From NCBI GenBank assembly GCA_050258035.1, contig JBLMYA010000110.1, forward strand, positions 1 through 20,937: a stretch of 20,937 nt of DNA, given 5' to 3'. Below are positions 6,906 to 13,446 of the stretch, piece by piece; positions within the stretch are counted from its first letter, which is position 1; every line of letters begins with the position of its first letter. The DNA is from DATBLE01 sp050258035. GTDB taxonomy: Bacteria; Actinomycetota; Thermoleophilia; Gaiellales; Gaiellaceae. The position numbers and the translations under genes were made by a program. Under the pieces are notes generated by a model, which saw nothing but the letters and a program-made list of their open reading frames with translations, did no database searches and was not told the DNA's origin.

Positions 6906-7822
6906 ACCCGCTCCACCGAGCCTTGTCCCGTCCGCGCGAAGAGCCCCTGCGGGCGCAGGAGCAGCGCGACGATCACGGCGAGGTAGATGACCGACGGCAT
7001 GTAGACGTTGGAGGTGAAGGGCGTCGTCCCCGACGTCGGGAGCTCGGAGCCGACGAGCGACGTGGCGAACCCGATCGCGAAGCCGCCGAGCGTGGCGGAC
7101 GTGAGGCGGTCGATCCCGCCCGCGACCACGCCGACCAGCACGATCAGCGTCTCGTTGAGGCCCGTCGTCGGGTTGACCAGCGGGCTGGTGATGCTCAGGA
7201 TCACGGCCACGATCGCAGCCAGCACGCCGGCGACTGCGACGGCGACCATGATCACCGTGTCCGCCTTGACGCCGAGCAGCCGCGATGTGCGGAAATCGAG
7301 CGCGGCGGCGCGCATCTGGAGGCCGATCGAGGTGCGGTTGAGCAGGAGCCCCAGCCCCGCCAGCGAGACGACGCTCGCGCCGATCGCGAGGAACGTCGCC
7401 CAGCGGATGTTCAGCGACCCGATCGTGACCGCCTGGTTCAGCTTCGCGAGCGTCCCCACCGGGTCTCCGAGGCCGCCCCGCTGGCGGTAGGTGTACTGGA
7501 GCAGCGCCGCGTTCTGGAGCAGGTACGCGACCGCGAAGGTCGCGACCAGCATCGTCGACGCGTCGGCCGTCCTCAGGGGCCGGAACGCCACCCGCTCGAG
7601 CACGAGCGAGGCAGCGACGGCGACGAGCACGGCGAGCACGATGCTGGCCGCGTCGGGCCAGCTGTCGGTGAAGGCGAGCGCGTAGGCGGCCAGCATGATC
7701 AGCTGGCCGTACGCGAAGTTGATCAGCCGCAGCACGCCGAACACGAGCCCGATCCCGACCGCGATCAGCGCGTACAGGGCGCCCACCCCGATCGCGTCGA
7801 TGAGCGACTGGACGTGGGTCAC
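6902..7822 (-). CDS. livH: LIV-type ABC transporter permease (LivH family)
   Basis: A 306-aa membrane protein. LivH hallmarks are the N-terminal GVGALYALIAVGIGLVFGV, LRLINFAYGQLIMLAAY, the RPLRTADASTMLVATFAVAY stretch, the cytoplasmic loop RAAALDFRTSRLLGVKADT, and GVVAGGIDRLTSATLGGFAIG. I start it at GTG 7822, inside the GTGA that contains the livF stop; an ORF extending further upstream lies over livF and is not family-like. It partners with the LivM permease downstream (4-nt overlap, ATGA). Confidence 0.92.
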   Translation of the reverse strand: MTHVQSLIDAIGVGALYALIAVGIGLVFGVLRLINFAYGQLIMLAAYALAFTDSWPDAASIVLAVLVAVAASLVLERVAFRPLRTADASTMLVATFAVAYLLQNAALLQYTYRQRGGLGDPVGTLAKLNQAVTIGSLNIRWATFLAIGASVVSLAGLGLLLNRTSIGLQMRAAALDFRTSRLLGVKADTVIMVAVAVAGVLAAIVAVILSITSPLVNPTTGLNETLIVLVGVVAGGIDRLTSATLGGFAIGFATSLVGSELPTSGTTPFTSNVYMPSVIYLAVIVALLLRPQGLFARTGQGSVERV

Positions 7823-8553
7823 GAGGCCATGTAGGCGGCGACGATCCGGTCGGTGTCGTCCGCGTCGGCAGGGGTGAGGGTCATCTTGATCTCGCCGTTC
7901 GTCATCACGTACGTCCGGTCGGCGAGGGCGACCGTGCGCTGGGCCCGCTGCTCGACGAGCAGCACGGTGACGCCGCGAGCGCGGATCTCCGTCAGCGCCT
8001 CGAGGACGACGTCGACCGTCGTGGGGGCCAGTCCGAGCGACGGCTCGTCGAGGAGGAGCACGCTCGGCTCGGCGACCAGGGCTCGCGCGATCGCGAGCTG
8101 CTGTTGCTGGCCGCCCGAGAGCGTTCCGGCCTGCCGGGCGCGGAACTCGTGGACGACGGGGAACAGCTCCTCGATCCACTCGAGGTCCCTGTCGGAGCCG
8201 GCCCGGTTCCTCCGCGCCACCAGCCCGAGCCTGAGGTTCTCCTCGACCGTCAGCTCGGCGAAGATGCGGCGGCCCTCGGGCACCAGCGAGATGCCCCGGC
8301 GCGCGATCGCCTCCGGCTTCCGGCCGACGATCGACGCCCCGTGGAGTCGGATGTCGCCGGATCGCGCCGCCACGAGGCCGACGATCGTGTGCAGCGTCGT
8401 CGACTTCCCGGCGCCGTTCGGTCCGATCAGCCCGACGATCTCGCCGGCGCCGACCGTGAACGCGAGCTGCCTGACCGCCGGCACGGAGCCGTAGTTGACC
8501 CAGAGGTCCTCGATCTCGAGAGCGGGGGGCGCGGGTGACGACGCCGTGCTCAC
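7819..8553 (-). CDS. livF: LIV-type ABC transporter ATP-binding protein (LivF family)
   Basis: A 244-aa ABC ATPase. Walker A GPNGAGKST (residues about 42-50), signature LSGGQQQQLAIARAL, Walker B VLLLDEPSLGLAP and the LivF-typical LVEQRAQRTVALADRTYVM H-loop region are all present; the usual switch His position reads Gln-Arg (VEQRAQ), as in many LivF proteins. It pairs with LivG to drive the permeases. GTG 8553 overlaps the livG stop by 4 nt (GTGA). An additional ORF reading upstream through livG is a frame shadow. Confidence 0.93.
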   Translation of the reverse strand: MSTASSPAPPALEIEDLWVNYGSVPAVRQLAFTVGAGEIVGLIGPNGAGKSTTLHTIVGLVAARSGDIRLHGASIVGRKPEAIARRGISLVPEGRRIFAELTVEENLRLGLVARRNRAGSDRDLEWIEELFPVVHEFRARQAGTLSGGQQQQLAIARALVAEPSVLLLDEPSLGLAPTTVDVVLEALTEIRARGVTVLLVEQRAQRTVALADRTYVMTNGEIKMTLTPADADDTDRIVAAYMAS

Positions 8554-9326
8554 CCTGCCGCCTCGTGGATCGCGCTCTCGCCCAGGTACGCGGCGGTGAC
8601 GTCCAGGTTCGCCCGGATCTCCTGCGGCGTCCCCTCGGCGAGCGTGCGGCCCTGGTCGAGCACGTGGATGCGGTCGCACACCTCCATGATCAGCGCCATG
8701 TTGTGGTCGATCAGCAGCACACCCGAGTCGTACACGTCGCGGACCGTGTCGACGACCGCGGCGAAGTCGGGAACCTCGGCCTCGGGGAGCCCGGCCGCGG
8801 GCTCGTCCATCAGGACGAACCTCGGGGCGGTGGCGAGCGCCCGCGCGACGCCGAGTTTGCGCTCGTCGCCGTGCGCGAGCGTCGCCGCCGGCCGGGCCCC
8901 GTACGCCTCGAGGCCGAGGAGCTCGAGGAGCGCCGTCGCCCGTCGCCGCGCCTCGCGGCTCCCCGCGCCCGATCCGAGTGCGGCCACCTCGACGTTCTCC
9001 CGCACGGAGAGCGACCCGAACGACCGGCTGTGCTGGAACGTCCGGGCGAGCCCGGCGCGGCCGCGCCGGTGCGGGCTCCACGACGTGATCAGCTCGTCGC
9101 CTAGCGCGACCGAGCCCGAGGTCGGGAAGTCGAATCCGGTGATGACGTTTACGAGGGTCGTCTTCCCGGCGCCGTTCGGGCCGATCAGCCCGACGACCTC
9201 GTGCCGGTGCAGCTCGATGTCGACGCCGCGCAGCGCGTGCACGCCCTCGAAGGCGCGCGAAACGCCGGTGGCCCGGAGACTGCCCCCGGGCCACCGGCTC
9301 GCCTCACGCGAGACGTCGTCTGCCAA
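8550..9326 (-). CDS. livG: LIV-type ABC transporter ATP-binding protein (LivG family)
   Basis: A 258-aa ABC ATPase with Walker A GPNGAGKTT, the LivG-specific LARTFQHSRSF Q-loop region, an unusual signature LAHGDERKLGVARAL (family more often LPYGxQRRLEIARAL), Walker B FVLMDEPAAGLP, and the switch histidine in LLIDHNMALIMEVCDRIHVLDQG. The start is the TTG at 9326, six nt after the in-frame TGA (9335-9333) of the binding-protein gene. No ATG or GTG occurs before the conserved domain, and GAGAGG lies just upstream but close (about 2 nt). It is translated immediately after the binding-protein gene. Confidence 0.9.
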   Translation of the reverse strand: MADDVSREASRWPGGSLRATGVSRAFEGVHALRGVDIELHRHEVVGLIGPNGAGKTTLVNVITGFDFPTSGSVALGDELITSWSPHRRGRAGLARTFQHSRSFGSLSVRENVEVAALGSGAGSREARRRATALLELLGLEAYGARPAATLAHGDERKLGVARALATAPRFVLMDEPAAGLPEAEVPDFAAVVDTVRDVYDSGVLLIDHNMALIMEVCDRIHVLDQGRTLAEGTPQEIRANLDVTAAYLGESAIHEAAG

Positions 9327-9332
9327 CGCCTC

Positions 9333-10544
9333 TCAGAGAGTGCCCAGCTTCTTCGCCGTGTAGAGCTGGACGAACTTCGGCTTGGAGTTCTGCACCTCCA
9401 TCACGCGGTACGCGCGCCCGAAGACGCTGTGCAGCGCCGGCGAGAAGCTCACCTTGCCCGAGATCGTGGGCAGGCCCTTGAACTTCTGCATGATGGCCGC
9501 GAGCACGGATCCCCTCGTCGAGCCCTTCGCCCGCTTGATCGCGGCGGCGATGCCGTCGATCGAGGCCGCGCCCGTGACGAAGCCTCCCGTGGCCGGCGGC
9601 TGGCCGATGTTCGTCAGCTGGCCGATCATCCGCTTCACCGCCGCGCTCGGGTCGTCGCCGAACACCGACGCGTAGGTGACGTACCAGTAGTTCGAGACCG
9701 GCGGGCTCTTCGGGAACCAGAAGGTGCCGTCGCCGGCCCACGAGTTCATGATCGGTGTCTGGTTGTTCAGGCTGCGGATACCGGCCATGAACGTCGGCCA
9801 GTCCGCGAACCCGGTCGAGGTGACGATCACGTCCGCCTTCTGCCCGTTCACGCGGCTGACGACGTTGCCGATCGTCTTGTCGAACGACGTGAAGCTCTCG
9901 GCGTCGACGATCTTCCCGCCGAGCTGCTTGTAGCGGGAGGTGAACGCCTGGACGATGTTCTTGAAGTAGACGATGACGTTGTCGGTGACGGTGATCGCCG
10001 TGGTCCAGTGCTTGACGTTGTAGGCGTACTCGGCCATCGCCGCGCCCTCGTCCTGGGCGACGTTGCCGTAGCTGAAGGCCAGCTTCCCGAGCGCCGCCCC
10101 GAACCGCTTCGGCCCCATCTGGTCGGTGCCGATGCACGGCGCGATCGTCAGCATCTTCTTGGCGAGGAACTGCTGGATCGCCGCAGTGGCGAAGTCGACG
10201 TCGCAGGTGACCATGCCGATCACGGCCCCCTTGGACACGACGTTGTTGACGCAGGACTTCGAGACGTCCGGCTTCGAGTTCTGCGTGTCGCAGGCGACGA
10301 TCTTCAGCTTCGCCCCGTTCACGCCTCCGGCCGCGTTGATCTTGGCCGCCTCGAGCTTGGCCGCCGTCAGCGCCGGGTTGTCGAACGGCGCCATCTGCCC
10401 GCTCAGGTCGGCGGCGAAGCCGATCACGATCGGCTTCTTGGCCGACTTGGCGCCGGACGCCGTCGTCACGCCGACGACGGCCAGGGCGGCGGCGGCGACG
10501 AGCACGAGCCCGCCGGCCACGCCCCATCTCTTCCTATCCCTCAT
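9333..10544 (-). CDS. livK: LIV-type ABC transporter substrate-binding protein
   Basis: A 403-aa periplasmic-binding protein of the Peripla_BP_6 (leucine/amide-binding) type. Residues 1-32 form a Sec signal: a basic RDRKRW start, a hydrophobic core GLVLVAAAALAVVGV, and a likely cleavage near TTASGA. No lipobox cysteine is present, unusual if the host is a monoderm. The mature part opens with KPIVIGFAADLSGQMAPFD and AAGGVNGAKLKIVACDTQ, a clear family signature. Four cysteines (in ACDT, SCVN, TCDV, PCIG) could make two disulfides. First gene of the five-gene importer operon, with a strong Shine-Dalgarno and a predicted promoter at 10650-10679. The substrate is unknown; branched-chain amino acids, amides and aromatics are all bound by relatives. 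Confidence 0.93.
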   Translation of the reverse strand: MRDRKRWGVAGGLVLVAAAALAVVGVTTASGAKSAKKPIVIGFAADLSGQMAPFDNPALTAAKLEAAKINAAGGVNGAKLKIVACDTQNSKPDVSKSCVNNVVSKGAVIGMVTCDVDFATAAIQQFLAKKMLTIAPCIGTDQMGPKRFGAALGKLAFSYGNVAQDEGAAMAEYAYNVKHWTTAITVTDNVIVYFKNIVQAFTSRYKQLGGKIVDAESFTSFDKTIGNVVSRVNGQKADVIVTSTGFADWPTFMAGIRSLNNQTPIMNSWAGDGTFWFPKSPPVSNYWYVTYASVFGDDPSAAVKRMIGQLTNIGQPPATGGFVTGAASIDGIAAAIKRAKGSTRGSVLAAIMQKFKGLPTISGKVSFSPALHSVFGRAYRVMEVQNSKPKFVQLYTAKKLGTL

Positions 10545-10649
10545 GCTGCACTCCTCCCTTTCGGCTGAACCGTCCGGACTGAGTTAACCATCTCCCGGGT
10601 GAGCCCTCGGGGCGAGGCGGCCGCGCCGCAGCTCGGATCCCGTGACCGG
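10545..10649 (-). other. Predicted 5' leader of the importer operon
   Basis: About 100 nt between the predicted start site and the binding-protein ATG. It contains a weak hairpin (CCTCG at 10605-10609 pairing with CGAGG at 10613-10617), a TTAACT box near 10583-10588 that could be an alternative -10, and the Shine-Dalgarno. No riboswitch class was recognised. Confidence 0.35.
10551..10558 (-). promoter_or_regulatory. Strong Shine-Dalgarno of the substrate-binding-protein gene
   Basis: GGGAGGAG on the minus strand, 6 nt before the ATG at 10544. It contrasts with the absence of such a site at most other operon heads here. Confidence 0.8.
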
Positions 10650-10679
10650 ACCATACGACCGATCGGTACGCCGGTTCAA
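10650..10679 (-). promoter_or_regulatory. Predicted promoter of the ABC importer operon with palindromic operator in the spacer
   Basis: On the minus strand TTGAAC (10679-10674) resembles a -35 and TATGGT (10655-10650) a -10, separated by 18 nt. Within the spacer lies the perfect 10-nt palindrome ACCGATCGGT (10658-10667), similar in style to TetR-family operators. The predicted transcript starts near 10643, leaving a leader of about 100 nt before the ATG at 10544. Bound protein would block polymerase. No TetR gene is in the window. Confidence 0.55.
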
Positions 10680-10691
10680 CGCAGTTCGGTT

Positions 10692-10697
10692 TAGCGT
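10692..10697 (+). promoter_or_regulatory. -10-like box of a leaderless promoter for the 58-codon ORF
   Basis: TAGCGT ends exactly 6 nt before the GTG at 10704, the same geometry as at 653, 12880 and 18822. No -35 consensus is seen. The palindrome at 10658-10667 would sit 37-46 nt upstream of the predicted start and might serve both directions. Confidence 0.5.
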
Positions 10698-10703
10698 TGT
10701 GCC

Positions 10704-10880
10704 GTGCGCGTCGGGATCTGCGAGTGGACGACCTTCCCGGCCTCGTTCGAGGACGAGCTCGCCTCCCACCGGGCGGCCGGCGCGGGGGCGATCGGGATCC
10801 TCGAGCCCACGCTCGACGGGGTCCCCGGAGCAGCCTCGCGCGCCGCCGTGCGCGCGCTCGAGGCGATGGAGGCGTTGTGA
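10704..10880 (+). CDS. Small 58-aa protein, possible remnant of a TIM-barrel sugar-phosphate isomerase
   Basis: A short ORF not long enough for routine calling. Two things argue it is translated: its GTG start lies 6 nt after a TAGCGT box, and its TGA overlaps the next gene's GTG by 4 nt (GTGA), as in coupled genes elsewhere in this window. Residues 1-34 (VRVGICEWTTFPASFEDEL then a GAGAIGILE segment) resemble the first beta-strand and helix of xylose-isomerase-like TIM-barrel proteins, which are about 250-300 aa. The tail SRAAVRALEAMEAL looks like a C-terminal helix. It may be an internally deleted isomerase kept for translational coupling, or a genuine small protein. The resemblance is from memory and is weak. 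Confidence 0.5.
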   Translation: MRVGICEWTTFPASFEDELASHRAAGAGAIGILEPTLDGVPGAASRAAVRALEAMEAL

Positions 10881-12427
10881 GGCGCTACGACGCGGTCGCG
10901 ATCGGAAGCGGGATCAACGCCCTCGTCGCGGGGGCGCTGCTGGCGCGCCGCGGCTGGAGCGTCTGCATCCTGGAGCGGAACGACTGGCTCGGCGGCGCCG
11001 TCCGGACGGCCGAGATCACCGAGCCGGGCTTCGTCCACGAGGTCTTCGCCTCCTGGCATCCGCTCTTCACCGGCTCGGCCGCGTACGCGGAGCTGAAGGA
11101 CGAGCTGGGAGCACGCGGCGTCGAGTACCTGAACACGGGCCTGCCGACGGCGACGTTGTTCCCGGACGGGACGGCTCGATTCCTGACCACGTCGCACGAG
11201 CAGAACGTCGCCGAGCTCGGGCCGGGGTGGGAGACGACGGTGTCGGGGTTCCTGCCGAACGCCGACCTCGCCTTCGGCGTCCTCTCGACCGAGCTGTGGT
11301 CGCGCGACGGCGCAAAGCTCGGCTGGAAGGCGTTCCGGCGGCTCGGGCGCCGCGGCCTCGTCGAGTTCGCCGGCAACGTGCTGACGAGCTGCCGCGACTG
11401 GACGCGGGAGACGTTCGAGGACGAGCGGGCGTGGGGGATCTTCGCGCCGTGGGTCCTGCACACCGGCCTCGGCCCCGACGCGGCCTCGTCCGGCTTCATG
11501 GCCCAGGTGATCGGCGTCGCGATCGAGCTGGGCGGGATGCCGGTTCCGCGCGGCGGAGGCGTCCGGCTGGTCGAGGCGCTGGCCGGGATCGTCCGCGACG
11601 CAGGCGGATCGTGCGAGACCGGTCGCGAGGTCGAGCGGATCGTCGTCGAGGCCGGACGCGCAACGGGCGTGCGGACGACCGAGGGTGAGGTGATCGAGGC
11701 GACACGGGCGGTGCTGGCGGGCGTCACTCCGACCGCGCTCTACGGCCGCCTCTTGGGGACAGTCCCTGCGGGCCGGTCCCTCGAGGAGGCCCGACGGTTC
11801 CGATACGGGCGGGGTGCGATGCAGATCCACTTCGCCCTCTCCGAGCCGCCCAGGTGGACCGGCGACCCGCGGCTCCGACGGACGGCGATCGTCCACCTCA
11901 CCCCTGGGCTCGACGGGGTCTCGCGCGCCGTGAACGAGGCCGACCGCGGGCTCTTGCCGGCAGAGGCGACGGTCGTGGTCGGCCAGCCGACGGCGGTCGA
12001 CTCCTCGCGTGCTCCCGACGGCCGCTGGATCCTGTGGATCCAGCTCCAGGAGATCCCTGCAGAGCTCAAGGGCGACGCGTCCGGGGAGATCGACACCTCG
12101 GACGGCTGGACCGAGGCGGTGCGCGAGGCCTACGCCGACCGCATCCAGGCGCGGATCGCCGCTCACGCGGCGGGCTTCGACGGATCCGTGCTGCGACGGG
12201 TTGCGCTCTCCCCCGTCGACATCGAGGCGGCCAACCCGAACATGGTGGCCGGGGACATCTACTCCGGCTCCTGCGCGCTCGACCAGAACCTGATCTGGCG
12301 ACCCCGGCCGGGCCTGCCCGGCCACAGGACGGAGGTCGAGCGGCTCTGGCACATCGGCGCCTCGACCCACCCCGGCCCGGGGCTCGGCGCGGGGTCGGGG
12401 ACGCTCGTCGCAAAGGCTCTCGGGTGA
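10877..12427 (+). CDS. Phytoene desaturase/dehydrogenase-like FAD-dependent oxidoreductase
   Basis: A 516-aa flavoprotein of the CrtI/amine-oxidase-like group. The N-terminal dinucleotide-binding fold reads AIGSGINALVAGALLARRG (GxGxNxL variant at residues 10-16) followed by ILERNDWLGGAVRT. The C-terminal FAD-contact segment is HIGASTHPGPGLGAGSGTLV, characteristic of phytoene-dehydrogenase-like proteins. Family members desaturate or isomerise polyene lipids, but many bacterial relatives have no known substrate, and no phytoene synthase or other carotenoid gene is next to it. The GTG at 10877 overlaps the small ORF stop; the gene's TGA overlaps the next GTG. The extra N-terminal ORF sequence back to 10697 is in a different frame from the small ORF and lacks family features. 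Confidence 0.85.
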   Translation: MRRYDAVAIGSGINALVAGALLARRGWSVCILERNDWLGGAVRTAEITEPGFVHEVFASWHPLFTGSAAYAELKDELGARGVEYLNTGLPTATLFPDGTARFLTTSHEQNVAELGPGWETTVSGFLPNADLAFGVLSTELWSRDGAKLGWKAFRRLGRRGLVEFAGNVLTSCRDWTRETFEDERAWGIFAPWVLHTGLGPDAASSGFMAQVIGVAIELGGMPVPRGGGVRLVEALAGIVRDAGGSCETGREVERIVVEAGRATGVRTTEGEVIEATRAVLAGVTPTALYGRLLGTVPAGRSLEEARRFRYGRGAMQIHFALSEPPRWTGDPRLRRTAIVHLTPGLDGVSRAVNEADRGLLPAEATVVVGQPTAVDSSRAPDGRWILWIQLQEIPAELKGDASGEIDTSDGWTEAVREAYADRIQARIAAHAAGFDGSVLRRVALSPVDIEAANPNMVAGDIYSGSCALDQNLIWRPRPGLPGHRTEVERLWHIGASTHPGPGLGAGSGTLVAKALG

Positions 12428-12870
12428 TCCGCCAGCTGCGACTGGTCGTGACCGCGGAGGACTACGACCAGGCGGTCACGTTCTACCGCGACGTGCTCGG
12501 CATGGCGGAGCTCGCCGTCTGGGCCTCGCCGGACGGCGGCCGGGTCACCCTGCTCGACGCCGGGCGGGCGACGCTCGAGATCACCGATCCGACGAACGCT
12601 GCGTTCATCGACGAGGTCGAGGTCGGGCGCCGGGTCTCCGGGCACGTACGCGTGGCCCTGGAGGTCGGCGACTCGCGCACTGCGACCGCGGCAGCCGTGG
12701 ACGGCGGTGCAGAGCTCGTGGCGGGGCCTACCGAGACCCCCTGGCGGTCGCTGAACGCGCGCCTCGACGGCCCGGCCGGCCTCCAGCTCACGCTGTTCGA
12801 AGAGTTGGACACAGATTCTGCGCCGGGCGCCGGCGGCTCTGCCCCCGGCGCGCCCGGCAAGGCGGAGTAG
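12424..12870 (+). CDS. VOC/glyoxalase-fold protein
   Basis: A 148-aa protein of the vicinal-oxygen-chelate fold. Two betaalphabetabetabeta modules are visible: RQLRLVVTAEDYDQAVTFYR-DVLGM at the N terminus, and GHVRVALEVGD through PAGLQLTLFEE in the second half. The usual first metal-ligand His of the N-terminal strand is replaced (RLVV), while His in SGHVRV and Glu in TLFEE could be ligands; a binding or dioxygenase role is undecided. The last 20 residues (DTDSAPGAGGSAPGAPGKAE) are an Ala/Pro/Gly tail outside the fold. GTG 12424 overlaps the preceding stop by 4 nt. The TAG stop doubles as the start of the TAGCCT box for the next gene. Confidence 0.83.
   Translation: MIRQLRLVVTAEDYDQAVTFYRDVLGMAELAVWASPDGGRVTLLDAGRATLEITDPTNAAFIDEVEVGRRVSGHVRVALEVGDSRTATAAAVDGGAELVAGPTETPWRSLNARLDGPAGLQLTLFEELDTDSAPGAGGSAPGAPGKAE
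12822..12858 (+). repeat. GC-rich inverted repeat inside the 3' end of the VOC gene
   Basis: GCCGGGCGC (12822-12830) pairs with GCGCCCGGC (12850-12858), a perfect 9-bp stem with a 19-nt loop, encoding the APG-rich protein tail. It lies just before the stop codon and the next promoter-like box. It could attenuate transcription, but there is no clear T tract and such stems arise easily in this base composition. Confidence 0.35.
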
Positions 12871-12873
12871 CCT
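12868..12873 (+). promoter_or_regulatory. -10-like box overlapping a stop codon, before the flavin reductase
   Basis: TAGCCT ends 6 nt before the GTG at 12880. Its first three bases are the stop codon of the VOC gene. GGCGGAG further upstream is about 12 nt from the start, too far for a good Shine-Dalgarno, favouring leaderless initiation. Confidence 0.5.
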
Positions 12874-12879
12874 TTCGCC

Positions 12880-13446
12880 GTGCCGGTCGACCGCGACCTG
12901 TTCGTCGAGATCATGGCCTCGTATCCCGCCGGGGTCGCGATCGTGACCACGCTGGACGCGGACGGGACGCCGCGGGGCCTGACGACCACCGCCGTCTCGT
13001 CGGTCTCGGCCGAGCCGCCGCTCTTGCTCGTGTGCGTCGACCTGACCTCCCGGACGCTGCCCGCGCTCCGGGACGGTGGGCGCTTCGTCGTCAACTTCCT
13101 CCGCGAGGGCCGGAGCGAGCTCGCGCGGCTGTTCGCGTCGAAGGCGGAGAACAAGTTCGACGGCGTCGACTGGCGCCCGACCGCGAGCGGGATGCCGGTG
13201 CTCGCGGCGGACGCCCTCGCCTGGGCCGAATGCGTCACCGTCCACGAGATCGAGCCGGGCGACCACGTGATCCTGCTCGGACAGGTCGAGGAGGGCGCGG
13301 GCGCCGCCGACGAGGACGCGCCGCTGATGTACTACCGCCGCTCGTGGGGCGTCTGGAAGCCGGCGCCGCGCGAGCTCCCGAGCCGCCAGATCCCTGCGCT
13401 CGAGGTCAGCGGCCAGGATCTGCTCTGGGAGGGCGCCGAGCTCTAG
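12880..13446 (+). CDS. Flavin reductase-like FMN-binding split-barrel protein
   Basis: A 188-aa protein matching the flavin-reductase-like domain: an N-terminal MASYPAGVAIVTTLDADGTP, the FMN-contact loop GLTTTAVSSVSAEPPLLLVC, FVVNFLREG, and the NAD(P)H-side GDHVILLGQV followed by PLMYYRRSWG, a typical ending. Such enzymes reduce FMN or FAD with NAD(P)H and feed reduced flavin to a partner monooxygenase. A luciferase-like enzyme lies immediately tail to tail on the other strand, a plausible partner. The GTG at 12880 is preferred because of the TAGCCT box 6 nt upstream. The TAG stop shares CTAG with the stop of the facing gene. Confidence 0.9.
   Translation: MPVDRDLFVEIMASYPAGVAIVTTLDADGTPRGLTTTAVSSVSAEPPLLLVCVDLTSRTLPALRDGGRFVVNFLREGRSELARLFASKAENKFDGVDWRPTASGMPVLAADALAWAECVTVHEIEPGDHVILLGQVEEGAGAADEDAPLMYYRRSWGVWKPAPRELPSRQIPALEVSGQDLLWEGAEL

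Noticed and set aside
10605..10617. Small hairpin in the importer leader as a riboswitch or attenuator
   Set aside because: Only five base pairs, no wider conserved fold and no T tract; expected by chance at this base composition.
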